From the NCBI RefSeq assembly GCF_000272475.1, contig NZ_AKFJ01000028.1:1-57300 (forward strand): a stretch of DNA of 57,300 bases. The letters run 5' to 3'. Made by a program: the position numbers and the translations under genes. Of the stretch, positions 1 through 9,442 are shown piece after piece. Every line of letters starts with the position of its first letter. Position 1 is the first letter of the stretch. This stretch comes from Novosphingobium sp. Rr 2-17. Its GTDB lineage: Bacteria > Pseudomonadota > Alphaproteobacteria > Sphingomonadales > Sphingomonadaceae. Below the pieces are notes generated by a model that was not told the DNA's origin, made no database searches, and was given only the letters and a program-made list of their open reading frames with translations.

Positions 1-47
1 CAGGCGTGGCGTCAATGCCGAAAAAGTGATGGATAGCGGACGTTCAC

Positions 48-488
48 CTACCAGTGGCCCAGCACCACCGTCTCTTCTTCCCGCCACGTTCCCTCGCTGT
101 GATGGAAGGCATACGCTCCAATCTTGCCGCCCGGTTCACGGTAAGTCACGAAGGCGAAGTTGGACGCGTGGAGGGGGCGATCTATCACGGTGGGACAGTC
201 CTTGGGCGAGCCGCTGCCAAAGAATTGGGGTTGGCCACGTCCGGCTGATTGCCATGGTACCGCGACGCTAGCGGCAGCCGCGCGGACATCGCGGCTCTGG
301 AATGAAGTCGAGACCAGCAATGCAGGCGGCCCAGGATCATTGCCAATCTCGAAAATATGGGCCTGCCCAACTCGGACGCACGAAACAAAAGGTGCCACCC
401 TTGAAATTACTTGATCAACCAGAACATCGCCAGTTTGCGGCGCGCAACCGCTGACGAATATGAGAACTGGAAGTAACAACCATCGCAT
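48..488 (-). CDS. small secreted lipoprotein of unknown function
   Basis: A 146-residue protein. It begins with a short hydrophobic signal ending in the lipobox VSGC, so Cys15 is the expected lipidation site and the protein should be anchored in the outer or inner membrane. The open frame extends upstream to 809, but the signal peptide places the real start at 488. The mature part has two more cysteines (CVRV and DCPT) that could form a disulfide, and no domain I recognise. It is divergent from the YqiJ/flotillin pair. Function unknown; the lipoprotein call is seen directly, the location is inferred. Confidence 0.6.
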   Translation of the reverse strand: MRWLLLPVLIFVSGCAPQTGDVLVDQVISRVAPFVSCVRVGQAHIFEIGNDPGPPALLVSTSFQSRDVRAAAASVAVPWQSAGRGQPQFFGSGSPKDCPTVIDRPLHASNFAFVTYREPGGKIGAYAFHHSEGTWREEETVVLGHW

Positions 489-823
489 GATGGCAAGCTT
501 ACATCGAGCACCTAGGCCAGCAAAGTTTTGGGCGCTTGCAGGCATGCGATTAAATTCTCCGGGAATGGCAGCAAGTCGCCATCCATCGCTCCAAACCTGA
601 CAATCCCCGATCGGCCAGTCTCGATCCGCCAGAATGGAAAAGCTGCCTTTCCGCAACTGGGGATCGGAAATACGCCGCTGAATGACGACAAAGGGTCGAA
701 AGTGGCCTGTCTTGGCTGATAGTGAACTCAGCCCCGGCATCGCGATGCGCGATCGAACTGAAGCAGATGAGCGCCGGTCCAGTTCCACCTGACAAGTCGA
801 ATTTGGCATGATAATCGTCGTTT
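489..823. other. intergenic region without a recognisable gene
   Basis: These 335 bases lie between the divergent lipoprotein and yqiJ-like genes. They can be read as an upstream extension of the lipoprotein frame, but that extension lacks family-like sequence and would bury the signal peptide. I see no RNA gene or clear operator. Confidence 0.4.
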
Positions 824-1441
824 ATGTTCACGCAACTTTTGACACCTCCTTACATCCCCTTCGTATTTTCGTTTTTGATAATGGTTGGGATCGGCTTGAT
901 TGAGGTCGTCGGACTGGGGGTGGGCCATCTCGACCTCGACGCGGACGGGCCGCCCGATGCCGGAGACAGCGTGCTCGGCTGGCTCGGGTTGGGCGGCGAG
1001 CTTCCTGTCTTGATTTGGCTCACGTCTTTGCTGGGTTGCTTCACGCTGACCGGCATGGCGGTTCAACAAGCAATGACCGCACTTTCTGGTGCGCCGCTTC
1101 AACCAAGCTTTGCGATAGGTGGAGCATTGCTCGGCGGGATGGTGCTAAACACCATTGCCGCCAATGGGCTGGCCCGTGTCATGCCCGGCTTCGAGACAAC
1201 CGTCGTTTCCACCGACGACTTGCTGCGGCGGCGGGGCACTATCCTCGAGGGCACAGCTCGGCGCGGGTCACCTGCCCGGGCCAAAGTGGTCGACCACCAC
1301 GGACAGGCTCATTTCGTCATGCTTGAGCCACACGAGGATGGAGACGTCATCGCTACCGGCGAAACGGCGCTGCTCGTACGCCGAGAGGGGAAACTCTTCT
1401 TTGCGATGCCCGACCGGCCCACATTTTTAAATTCGATCTGA
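824..1441 (+). CDS. YqiJ-like membrane protein with OB-fold (NfeD-related)
   Basis: A 205-residue protein with hydrophobic segments around residues 10-30, 60-85 and 95-118, followed by a C-terminal soluble domain (about 125-205) of the OB/NfeD type with alternating beta-strand pattern. Its stop is 12 bases before a flotillin gene, the classic arrangement of yqiJ with yqiK. Proteins of this type sit in the inner membrane and work with flotillin in organising membrane microdomains; the precise activity is not established. The start has no strong ribosome binding site but gives a sensible N-terminal membrane segment. Confidence 0.75.
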   Translation: MFTQLLTPPYIPFVFSFLIMVGIGLIEVVGLGVGHLDLDADGPPDAGDSVLGWLGLGGELPVLIWLTSLLGCFTLTGMAVQQAMTALSGAPLQPSFAIGGALLGGMVLNTIAANGLARVMPGFETTVVSTDDLLRRRGTILEGTARRGSPARAKVVDHHGQAHFVMLEPHEDGDVIATGETALLVRREGKLFFAMPDRPTFLNSI

Positions 1442-1453
1442 CACACGTCCAGC

Positions 1454-3184
1454 ATGCACCATCCGGGGGAATTCATCTTGCCAGCATCGCTTCTAAATAT
1501 CCTGATCTACGCCGGCATCGTCCTTGTCGCGCTGGTCGTGATCGGAATTATCCTGACCCGCCTCTACCGGCGAGCTACCAAGGACGTCGCGCTCATCCGC
1601 ACCGGTTTTGGCGGTGAAAAGGTCGTGCTGAACGGCGGCATCATGGTCATCCCGGTGCTGCATGAACTGATGCAGGTGCGACTGACGACGGTAAAGCTGG
1701 AGGTGTCACGCCTCAATAAAGACGCGCTGATCACGCTGGACAAATTGCGTGTCGACGTGGTCGGGCTGTTCCACATTAAAGTGAAGCCCGACGCCCAATC
1801 GATCGCCGCTGCTGCGCAGACGTTGGGCGATTCGGTTAATAGCGCCGATGCTGTGAAATCCCTGCTCGATGGCAAGCTGGTCTCGGCGCTCCGTTCGGTC
1901 GCCGCGACGATGACCATGGAGCACCTGCACGCCAACCGCGCCGACTTCATCCAGAAGGTGCAGGAAGCACTGATGACCGACCTCGATATGAACGGGTTTC
2001 AGCTCGAATCGGTCAGCATCACCCACTTCGACCAGACCGCGTTCGAGCACTTCAACGAGAACAACGCCTTTGATGCGGAAGGCCTGACCGTACTCACGCG
2101 CACGATCGAGGAGCGCAAGAAAATCCGCAACGACATTGTCGCCACCAACCGCGTCGAGATCGAACAGCGCAATCTGGAGGCGAACAACCAATCGCTTGAG
2201 ATCGCGCAGGCCGCCGAGCAGGCGCGCCTGACGCAGGAGCAGACGCTGGCCGCCCGCCGTGCCGAACAAGCGACCGCGATCGCGACTGCGGAGGCCGAGC
2301 AGACACGCCTTGCCGAGATCGCGCGGATCACTGCGGCACAGGCGCAGACCGTGGCGCAGACGGAGGCGGACAAAGTTATCCAGACAGCGACCATCGCCCG
2401 CGACGGGGCCATCCAGACAGCGACCATCGAGCGTGACCGCACGATCGAGATCGCCCGCATCACCACCGCAGTGCAGACGGCACAGAAATCCGAGGAAGAA
2501 TCCACGGCGACGGCCGCCGCAAACGAGGCGCGCGCCCTTGCCGTAAAGGCTGAAGAAAGCGTGGCCACCGCCAAGGCGACGGAGATCGCCAACCGAAACA
2601 AGAACGTCGCGGTCATCGCCGCTACTCAGCGCGCGCAGGAAGAGGCCGTTGGCATCACTGTGGCGGCTTCTGCAGAGAAGGAGGCGGCCGAAGCGCGGGC
2701 AAGCGCCCTACGGACAGAGGCCACGGCCGAGGCGGACGCAGAGAAGGCACGGGCGCAGGGCCGCCAGGCAGCCTTCGAAGTTGATGCAGCGGGTCAGGCC
2801 GCGATCAACGAAGCGACCAATTTGCTCAACGATGCGCAGACCGCACTGCTGCTCCGCAAGGCAATGCTCGACGCTCTGCCTTCGATCATCGGGGCGGCGA
2901 GCAAACCGATGGAGAATATCGATCGGATCAGCATCCTCGACGCGCGGGGGCTTCATGGCAACGGGACTGCGGAGAGCACAAGTGGTGCCGGGCGTGAGAA
3001 CCTTGCGGATGCCGCCGTTGCCGCCGCGCTGCGATACCGAGTGGGCGGGCCGCTCATCGACGGTTTGATGGCAGAACTCGGGATGAGCGGCGATTCTCTG
3101 AATGGTATGTTGGCTGGCGGAGGTAGTGCGCCCCCTTCAACTACGGAGGAGGGGGCCTCCAGTTCCGAAACATCACCCCTTTAG
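1454..3184 (+). CDS. flotillin family protein (YqiK-like)
   Basis: A 576-residue protein. Residues about 10-32 form one membrane anchor, about 40-210 an SPFH/band-7 domain (it includes the VRLTTVKLEVSRL stretch), and about 225-460 a long Ala/Glu/Thr-rich coiled coil with repeated ATIxRD and AEAEQTR segments. The C-terminal tail is variable and Gly/Ser-rich. Flotillins oligomerise at the cytoplasmic membrane and scaffold lipid domains. The gene follows its YqiJ-like partner closely and probably shares its transcript. Length and layout are normal for bacterial flotillins. Confidence 0.88.
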   Translation: MHHPGEFILPASLLNILIYAGIVLVALVVIGIILTRLYRRATKDVALIRTGFGGEKVVLNGGIMVIPVLHELMQVRLTTVKLEVSRLNKDALITLDKLRVDVVGLFHIKVKPDAQSIAAAAQTLGDSVNSADAVKSLLDGKLVSALRSVAATMTMEHLHANRADFIQKVQEALMTDLDMNGFQLESVSITHFDQTAFEHFNENNAFDAEGLTVLTRTIEERKKIRNDIVATNRVEIEQRNLEANNQSLEIAQAAEQARLTQEQTLAARRAEQATAIATAEAEQTRLAEIARITAAQAQTVAQTEADKVIQTATIARDGAIQTATIERDRTIEIARITTAVQTAQKSEEESTATAAANEARALAVKAEESVATAKATEIANRNKNVAVIAATQRAQEEAVGITVAASAEKEAAEARASALRTEATAEADAEKARAQGRQAAFEVDAAGQAAINEATNLLNDAQTALLLRKAMLDALPSIIGAASKPMENIDRISILDARGLHGNGTAESTSGAGRENLADAAVAAALRYRVGGPLIDGLMAELGMSGDSLNGMLAGGGSAPPSTTEEGASSSETSPL

Positions 3185-3520
3185 GTAATAGCACCTCAGA
3201 ACACGGGCGGACGACGGCCAATGGAACGCGAATGATTCTTGCAAGCTGGCATAGCAAAGCTATCGACGTCCAACCAACGGCCACTTGGCCGGGGAGGCGA
3301 GTGGCAGGTTTCAGTACAAGCTGTCGTCCGCATCGCGAGAGAAGAACTTCGTGGCTTGGTCTACAGCCGCCGGAATAGCGGATGGTCCGCACTTGGAGAG
3401 CGAATTTCGGCCGAAGCCGACGTTCGCGATCTTGGCCGCGCGACGGAGTTGAACGGACATCGCCCTCAGCAGAAACGCGCCGATCGTGGCGGCGTGGCCC
3501 AGCTGCGAAAGGTCACGGGC
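3185..3520. other. convergent intergenic region without a recognisable gene
   Basis: These 336 bases separate the end of the flotillin gene from the end of the minus-strand monooxygenase gene. Open frames crossing it are out-of-frame extensions of those two genes. I see no convincing terminator hairpin. Confidence 0.4.
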
Positions 3521-5023
3521 TTAACCATGGGCTTGGTCGCGCAACCCGACTTTCGCAAGATAGGCGTCAAGGGCAGCACCTTCGGTGGCAGAAACAATCG
3601 CTCCGACGTAGCCGTCCGGCCGGACCAGCACTCGATCGCCGGGCGCGAGCCCGTAAGCGGTCCGAAATTGTCCTGCGTCGTCGACCAGATCGCGTCTCTC
3701 CCCGAACGAATGGATATGCAATCCCGGCCCCGCCGCAACCGTGGCACCACCGTCGGCGAGCAGCGTCCAGTGCGGCCCCTTGAACAGGTCGAACAGCCGA
3801 CGGGGCTGTCCCGCCGCGCCCCGGACCTGCGCGTCGGGCGCGCGGTCGCCGGCGAGCAGGACGCCGTGGCGTTCGGGGGCCTCCACCGCGAGCGAGGATT
3901 CCGGATAACCGATATTGAGCTGGTGCACATCGCGCCCGCGCCGCATCTCGCCGCGCTTCATCGCCTCGAGCAAGCCGGTCGCAAGGCCGAGCATCGCCTG
4001 CGCGACGGGGCGCCGTTCCTGCTCGTAGCTGTCCAGCAGCGTGTTCGGCGCTCCCGCCAGCACCGCGCCGAGCTTCCAGCCGAGATTATAGGCATCCTGC
4101 ACACCGGTGTTGAGGCCCTGTCCGCCGGTCGGCGGATGCGTGTGTGCGGCATCGCCAGCGAGGAAGACGCGGCCGACGCGATAGCGGTCGGCGAGCCGGG
4201 CGTTCATGTGAAATGCCGATGCCCAGGATACGACATGAACGAGAAGATCATTCCGTCCGGTCCGCTCGGCGAGCAACGCCGTCAGTCCCTCGGCCGACAG
4301 GTCGACCTCCCCTTCCAGCGGAATAGGTCCTTGCAGTTGGAAGAGGTCGGTCCCGGCGAGCGGACAGGCCGAGATCTGCCGCTGCATATCGCCCTCCCCG
4401 AAGCGGTGCCAAACGTCGCGCCGCAGGCCCGTCATGGTCACGTCGGCAACGATCGCGCGCACATCGAGCGTCTTGCCCGGAAAGCCGATATCGAGCGCAT
4501 GGCGGACGAAGGAGCGACCTCCGTCCGCACCGACCAGCCAGCGGACACGGATCGTCTCCTCCCCAGCCGGCGTCGAGATCCGCGCCGTCACGCCCTCGCC
4601 ATCCTGCGCGAAGCCGAGCAGCTCGCAGCCGAACTCGGGGCGATGGCCGAACTCGGCCAGCCGCGCGCGCATGACGCGCTCGGTCAGGAACTGCGGCACC
4701 ATCAGCGGCAAATGGTAGGGCTCGGCCGATGTCGCGGGTTCCGCTTCGACGACGTCGGCATCGCAGAAGCTGCCATCCTCTGCGTATTCGCGCTGTTTGG
4801 GATAGAAGCCGCCCGCCGCAACGATGCGATCCAAGATGCCGAAATCCTCGAACACTTCCTGTGTACGGGGCTGGATTCCCTTGCCGCGCGAGCCGCGAAA
4901 CGGATCGTCTAGCTTCTCGATCAGCCGGAACGATACTCCCCGCCGGGCGAGGTCGATCGCCAGCGTGAGACCGGTGGCACCTGCGCCGCAGATGAGCACG
5001 TCCGCCGCGAAATTATTTGTCAT
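3521..5023 (-). CDS. FAD-dependent aromatic monooxygenase (PheA/TfdB/MhpA type)
   Basis: A 500-residue flavoprotein of the group A hydroxylase family, which hydroxylates phenolic or other aromatic substrates with NAD(P)H and O2. Visible motifs are the GxGxxG dinucleotide fold (GAGATG, residues 13-18), the conserved DG motif (GADGG, about 165) and the GD motif (GDAAHTHPPTGGQG, about 290). A C-terminal thioredoxin-like extension (about 380-500) is typical of the pentachlorophenol/phenol hydroxylase subgroup. The start at 5023 has GGAA upstream at good spacing; a second ATG at 5035 would overlap the operator. The gene is divergent from a MarR regulator, which probably controls it. The substrate cannot be read from sequence. 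Confidence 0.87.
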   Translation of the reverse strand: MTNNFAADVLICGAGATGLTLAIDLARRGVSFRLIEKLDDPFRGSRGKGIQPRTQEVFEDFGILDRIVAAGGFYPKQREYAEDGSFCDADVVEAEPATSAEPYHLPLMVPQFLTERVMRARLAEFGHRPEFGCELLGFAQDGEGVTARISTPAGEETIRVRWLVGADGGRSFVRHALDIGFPGKTLDVRAIVADVTMTGLRRDVWHRFGEGDMQRQISACPLAGTDLFQLQGPIPLEGEVDLSAEGLTALLAERTGRNDLLVHVVSWASAFHMNARLADRYRVGRVFLAGDAAHTHPPTGGQGLNTGVQDAYNLGWKLGAVLAGAPNTLLDSYEQERRPVAQAMLGLATGLLEAMKRGEMRRGRDVHQLNIGYPESSLAVEAPERHGVLLAGDRAPDAQVRGAAGQPRRLFDLFKGPHWTLLADGGATVAAGPGLHIHSFGERRDLVDDAGQFRTAYGLAPGDRVLVRPDGYVGAIVSATEGAALDAYLAKVGLRDQAHG

Positions 5024-5034
5024 GCTAAGTTCCA

Positions 5035-5053
5035 TATGTGTAATACGCACATA
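5035..5053. promoter_or_regulatory. candidate MarR operator 1 (TATGTG-N7-CACATA)
   Basis: A perfect inverted repeat with 6-base arms separated by 7 bases, lying between the monooxygenase start and the marR start. It shares the GTG-N7-CAC core with a second site 48 bases away. Size, symmetry and position fit a MarR dimer site; binding is inferred. Confidence 0.6.
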
Positions 5054-5055
5054 GA

Positions 5056-5556
5056 TTGAGCGACCAAGTGGAGTCAACGAGAAGAGTGCAAAATACACTT
5101 AATTCAACGATCCTGCGCGATCTCCATGGCGCGTTGATCGACATTGTCAGCGTGATGAACCGCCCGCAGCGCGACGAGGCGATGGTGCGCGAGGCGGGAA
5201 TCTCGCTCGACCGTGCGCTGTTCCCGCTTCTGGTGATGGTGGAACGGCTGGGGCCGATCGGCATCGTCGACCTCGCAGACCGGGTCGGCCGCGACTATAC
5301 GACGGTGAGCAGACAGGTCACCAAGCTGGAAAGCCTCGGGCTTTTAGAGCGCCGATCCAACGCTGCAGACGGGCGTGTGCGCGAAGCTGCGGTAACCGCG
5401 AACGGCAAGGCGCTAACAGACAAGATCGACCTCGCCCGCGAGGCGATGGCGCGCACGATTTTCGAAGACTGGCCGGAACTGGATATTCTCGACCTTGTTC
5501 GACTGATGCGGCGCTTTGCGGACGCAGTGAAGGATGACCCAGCCGATCGAAGCTGA
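5056..5556 (+). CDS. MarR family transcriptional regulator
   Basis: A 166-residue winged-helix regulator. The core matches MarR proteins: an N-terminal dimerisation helix (HGALIDIVSVMNRP), the helix-turn-helix (IVDLADRVGRDYTTVSRQVTKLE, about residues 72-94) and the wing with the DGRVREAAVT strand where family members carry the conserved D-x-R. The frame opens with TTG at 5056; GTG codons at 5068 and 5086 are in-frame alternatives, and no start has a clean ribosome binding site. It is divergent from the aromatic monooxygenase and probably represses it until a phenolic ligand binds. Confidence 0.83.
   Translation: MSDQVESTRRVQNTLNSTILRDLHGALIDIVSVMNRPQRDEAMVREAGISLDRALFPLLVMVERLGPIGIVDLADRVGRDYTTVSRQVTKLESLGLLERRSNAADGRVREAAVTANGKALTDKIDLAREAMARTIFEDWPELDILDLVRLMRRFADAVKDDPADRS
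5085..5099. promoter_or_regulatory. candidate MarR operator 2 (AGTG-N7-CACT)
   Basis: An inverted repeat with the same GTG-N7-CAC core and spacing as the site at 5035-5053. It lies inside the marR frame if TTG 5056 is the start, or just at the start if GTG 5086 is used. It could serve autoregulation. Confidence 0.45.
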
Positions 5557-6387
5557 TACCGCCGCCTTCAAGGTGACCCACGAAGAGGGCAATCTATGAC
5601 AGGCGTTGGAACGGATTTCGCGCCGGGAGCGGTCGAGATTGAGCGCGTTGCGGATGGTCTGCTTCGATCAGCCTGATCGGACGTGTTCGCCAGGACCCGA
5701 TGTTTATCGGATATGAGGGATCGACCGGCTCTGGGTCATAGACGGTCGTTCCCGAATTTGCCGCCAAACGGCAGGTGCGGCCTAAAGCGGCCGCCTCCTT
5801 AATCACAAGCCGAGAGTAACGTGCATTGGGTGGGGCGTCTGATCGGCGGACGGGAAGCGCGGACTTTCCCAGCTGGCGAAGGTGAAGGTTTGGGTCCGCG
5901 AACCTGTGCGTCGCGGCCAAAGCTCTGCCACGAGGAGGTTGGTAACCCAGTCCAGGAACCAGATGTCGGCACCGGGGCAAAAGCGGCAGGTCCAAGGCCA
6001 TGACCAGTTGCAAGTAAAGCCGGAGGGGTGATGAACGGCGAAACGTATCCGCCACCGCGACATCATACCTACCAGGTATCTACACGAGACCATATGAATC
6101 TTTGCCGCGCAAATGCCTAAAGCGTAGCGAAGCGGGGATAATTATAAAATCGGATGCTGAGAGGCGATGATTGCAACTGCATGGATTGATACCTTCGACA
6201 TCGATGCCTTTCCCCTGGGTTTTGGCAATGGTAACGATGTGCCATCCGTCTATCTTGGTGCTTCGGCCCACCGACTCCGCCGCATCGAGAGCAGAAGCAA
6301 GCGCAACGGCCGGTGCCGGACTCGGCCGTGGGAAACCGCTACATCCCCGGCGTGGTTGGCTTTCCACCGGTGAAGATGGAGCGTGAT
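5557..6387. other. 831 bases without a recognisable gene
   Basis: The stretch between marR and the carboxylesterase has several open frames of 60-150 residues on both strands. None has a plausible start with ribosome binding site, and their compositions (rich in Arg/Pro/Ser) look like non-coding frames. The density of overlapping, similarly weak frames suggests decayed gene sequence rather than a live gene; I cannot name an ancestor. Confidence 0.4.
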
Positions 6388-7926
6388 ATGGCGGTAGTGC
6401 GAACTCATAGCGCGCACGACAGTGCGACACGCGTCGCCCTGCATTCCGGCTTGGCGCAGGGTGTAGTCGAGGGCGGCGTTCGAACGTGGCGGGGTATTCC
6501 GTTCGCCGCCCCTCCCATCGGCGCCTTGCGGTTTCGAGCACCCGTTGCGCCGCCGCGCTGGGCGGGCGCGCTCGACGCCTCTAGGTTCGGACCAATTCCC
6601 TTGCAGAAGCGCGGGTTCGAGGCGATCGGTGGCGCAGGCCCGGACACGCCAATCTCCGAGGATTGCCTGACGATCAACGTGTCCGCCCCGCTTCAGAGCG
6701 ACAGCGAGCCCAAACCTGTCGTCGTGTGGATCTATGGCGGCGGCTTCTCGCTCGGGGGATCGCGCGGCCCCCTGTATCGCGGCAATCGCCTGGTCGAACA
6801 GGGTGACATCGTCTTCGTCAGCTTCAATTATCGGCTCGGCGTCTTTGGCTTTTCCGATTTCAGCCGCTGGTCGACCCCAGAACACCCGATCGACAGCAAT
6901 CTAGGTCTGCGCGATCAGGTGGCGGCGCTGCAATGGGTGAAGGACAATATCCGCGCCTTTGGCGGCGATCCGGACAATGTCACCATTATAGGCCAATCCG
7001 CTGGCGCCATGTCGGTCGCCTCGCTGATGTGCATCCCAACGGCGGCCGGCCTGTTCCACCGTGCGTTCGCCATGAGCACGCCCGCCCTGAGTGTTTATGG
7101 CCGCAAGCGCCATGCCGAATTCGCCAGCGCGCTGCTCGACCTCATGGGACTGGATGTCGCTGACCCACAGAAAGTCGGCATCGCCTTGAAACAGGCTCCA
7201 GCCGAACGCATTCTGGAGGCGGCTTCGCGCTTCCTCTACGATATCGCGCCGGATCGCTACCCCGGTTTGTTGCCGACGTCGCCGGTCATCGATGGCGATT
7301 TCCTGCCGATACACCCGGTGGACGCGTTTCGTGATGGCGCCGCGCACCCGGTTCCACTCGTGATCGGCACCATGTCCCGCGAGGGCGCGATGCTGGACAA
7401 GGCGCTACCGGTCATCGGCACCCGCATCAACCGCACCGAAGCGCTGTTTCGCGAAACCGATCCCGGCCTGCGTTCGCGCATCGTGCAAGCCTATCGCGGT
7501 TATCCGTCCCGCAAAACGGCTATCGACGTCGGCGGCGATCTGGCGTTTTGGCTGCCGGCCCTGCGCGTCGCGGAGGGCCATGCCCACCATGCCGATTGCT
7601 GGTCATACCGCATTGATTACGCCACGCCCCTGACCCGCCTCGTGTTCGGCGACGCAACTCACGGGCTAGACCTGCCGATGCTGTTCGGGACGACCGGCGA
7701 AGGCGCTCTTGGTCGGCTCGACCTGTTCCGCCATCGCCGCTCCAAGGCGGTTGGCACGCGCTTCCAGCGGGTCTTCCTTGATTTCGTGCACGGCCGCGCG
7801 CCCGGCTGGCCCCGCTATGACGAACAGCAGCGCGCAACCATGATCTTCGACGAGACGGACCGGGAAGAGCGTGATCCGCGCCGCGAGCAGCGGCTGGCTT
7901 GGGGTTCGTACCGCGGTCCGGTGTGA
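6388..7926 (+). CDS. carboxylesterase type B
   Basis: A 512-residue alpha/beta hydrolase that cleaves carboxylic esters. The nucleophile elbow GQSAGA puts the catalytic serine near residue 204; the oxyanion-hole motif YGGGF is near 116-120; the SEDCL motif follows the family pattern, and the catalytic histidine is likely in THGLDLPMLFG near the C-terminus. No signal peptide, so cytoplasmic. The ATG at 6388 has GGAG 6 bases upstream and is preferred over GTG 6313. It precedes aldehyde and alcohol dehydrogenase genes, so an aromatic (benzyl- or benzoate-type) ester is a reasonable but unproven substrate. Confidence 0.85.
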   Translation: MAVVRTHSAHDSATRVALHSGLAQGVVEGGVRTWRGIPFAAPPIGALRFRAPVAPPRWAGALDASRFGPIPLQKRGFEAIGGAGPDTPISEDCLTINVSAPLQSDSEPKPVVVWIYGGGFSLGGSRGPLYRGNRLVEQGDIVFVSFNYRLGVFGFSDFSRWSTPEHPIDSNLGLRDQVAALQWVKDNIRAFGGDPDNVTIIGQSAGAMSVASLMCIPTAAGLFHRAFAMSTPALSVYGRKRHAEFASALLDLMGLDVADPQKVGIALKQAPAERILEAASRFLYDIAPDRYPGLLPTSPVIDGDFLPIHPVDAFRDGAAHPVPLVIGTMSREGAMLDKALPVIGTRINRTEALFRETDPGLRSRIVQAYRGYPSRKTAIDVGGDLAFWLPALRVAEGHAHHADCWSYRIDYATPLTRLVFGDATHGLDLPMLFGTTGEGALGRLDLFRHRRSKAVGTRFQRVFLDFVHGRAPGWPRYDEQQRATMIFDETDREERDPRREQRLAWGSYRGPV

Positions 7927-7968
7927 AGACCGCGCGAATACCTTCCTTTAACACGGAGCAGGTTTCCA

Positions 7969-9441
7969 ATGGACCAACGGCACAAAGCCCCCTTTATCGG
8001 GGAAAAGCATTTGGCAGGCGCCATCTACGACGGTAGCTGGAGGGTGCTCGGCACCACAGCGAACAGCGTGGAGCCGGCAACGGGCAACGTGCTGGGATCG
8101 ATCGGGCTGGCGACTCCAGCGGATGTCCGTGCCGCCGCCGCGGCGGCACGCCAGGCTCAGTCTGGCTGGGCGTCGATGCCCTATGATCGTCGCGCCGAAA
8201 TCCTGCGGGACGCCGCGCGCGTGGCGGCGGAAAACGGCGACGAAATCATCGACTGGCTGGTGCGGGAATCCGGCTCCACCCTTCCCAAGGCGCAATTCGA
8301 ACTCTCGATCACGATCAAGGCGCTTTACGGCGCGTCCGCGATGCCCTTAGAGGCGTCGGGACAAATATTGCCCACTGCGCCGGGCCGTCTGAGCCTGGCG
8401 CGACGCCGGTCGATCGGCGTCGTCGGGGTCATTTCGCCGTTCAATTTCCCGTTGTATCTCGCCATGCGGGCCGTCGCCCCGGCCATTGCTGTCGGTAATG
8501 CCGTCGTCCTGAAGCCCGATCCCCGCACCGCCATCTGCGGCGGCCATGTCATCGCGCGCCTGTTCGAGGAAGCGGGGCTGCCCGCCGGCATCTTGTCGGT
8601 ACTGCCCGGCGACGGCGGCGCGGGCGCCGCACTGTGCGACGCGCCGGAGGTCGGCATGATCCAGTTCACCGGCTCGACCGAGGCCGGGCGCAAGGTCGGC
8701 GAAGCGGCGGGCCGCAACCTGAAAAAGGTCTCGCTCGAACTCGGCGGCAAGAACGCCTTCATCGTGCTCGACGATGCCGATCTCGATCTTGCGGTCAAGA
8801 ACGCGGTGTGGAGCGTGTATCTGCATCAGGGGCAGATCTGCATGTCGGCGGGGCGCGTGCTCGTCCACGCCGCCATCGCGGACGCGTTCGTGGAGAGGCT
8901 GGCAGCGCATGTGAAGGGCCTGCCGGTGGGCGATCCCGCATCCGGCCAGGTGGCGCTCGGTCCGCTCATCAACCAGCATCAGGTCGATCACGCCGCATCC
9001 GTTGTCGATGCCGCGGTAGCGGCGGGCGCCACCCTGGAAACGGGCGGCACGCATGATGGGCTGTTTTTCCAACCGACAGTGCTGACCGGCGTCGCACCGG
9101 GCAACCCCGCCTTTGCCGAAGAGATTTTCGCGCCGGTGGCGGTCGTGACCGTCTTCCACTCCGATGCCGAGGCGGTCGCGCTTGCGAACGACACGGATTA
9201 TGGCCTCTCCGCCGCGATCGTGTCCCGCTCGGTCGGCCGCGCACTCGCCATCGGCGAGCAACTGCGCGTCGGCCTCCTCCACATCAACGATGCCACCGTC
9301 AACGACGACGTCGTGAATCCGTTTGGGGGTGTCGGCGTATCGGGCAACGGGGCCAGCATCGGCGGCCCGGCCAACTGGGAAGAGTTCACGCAGTGGCAAT
9401 GGGTGACGATCAAGGCCGAAGCTCCAGCCTATCCTCTTTGA
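7969..9441 (+). CDS. benzaldehyde dehydrogenase (NAD+)
   Basis: A 490-residue aldehyde dehydrogenase closest in style to XylC/benzaldehyde dehydrogenases. It has the catalytic cysteine in GQICMS (Cys291), the general base glutamate in LELGGK (Glu257), the ISPFNFP nucleotide-binding segment and the FTGSTEAG Rossmann turn. It oxidises an aromatic aldehyde to the acid, here most likely benzaldehyde to benzoate, feeding benABCD downstream. The gene stops one base before the alcohol dehydrogenase ATG, so the two are cotranscribed. Confidence 0.86.
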   Translation: MDQRHKAPFIGEKHLAGAIYDGSWRVLGTTANSVEPATGNVLGSIGLATPADVRAAAAAARQAQSGWASMPYDRRAEILRDAARVAAENGDEIIDWLVRESGSTLPKAQFELSITIKALYGASAMPLEASGQILPTAPGRLSLARRRSIGVVGVISPFNFPLYLAMRAVAPAIAVGNAVVLKPDPRTAICGGHVIARLFEEAGLPAGILSVLPGDGGAGAALCDAPEVGMIQFTGSTEAGRKVGEAAGRNLKKVSLELGGKNAFIVLDDADLDLAVKNAVWSVYLHQGQICMSAGRVLVHAAIADAFVERLAAHVKGLPVGDPASGQVALGPLINQHQVDHAASVVDAAVAAGATLETGGTHDGLFFQPTVLTGVAPGNPAFAEEIFAPVAVVTVFHSDAEAVALANDTDYGLSAAIVSRSVGRALAIGEQLRVGLLHINDATVNDDVVNPFGGVGVSGNGASIGGPANWEEFTQWQWVTIKAEAPAYPL

Positions 9442-9442
9442 C

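Noticed and set aside
3239..4912. Long plus-strand frame of 557 codons
   Set aside because: It is antisense to the FAD monooxygenase, which has clear motifs; the plus frame has Arg-rich, motif-free sequence.
5594..6093. Overlapping minus-strand frames of 96 and 153 codons
   Set aside because: No start with ribosome binding site, no recognisable motif, and composition typical of non-coding frames.
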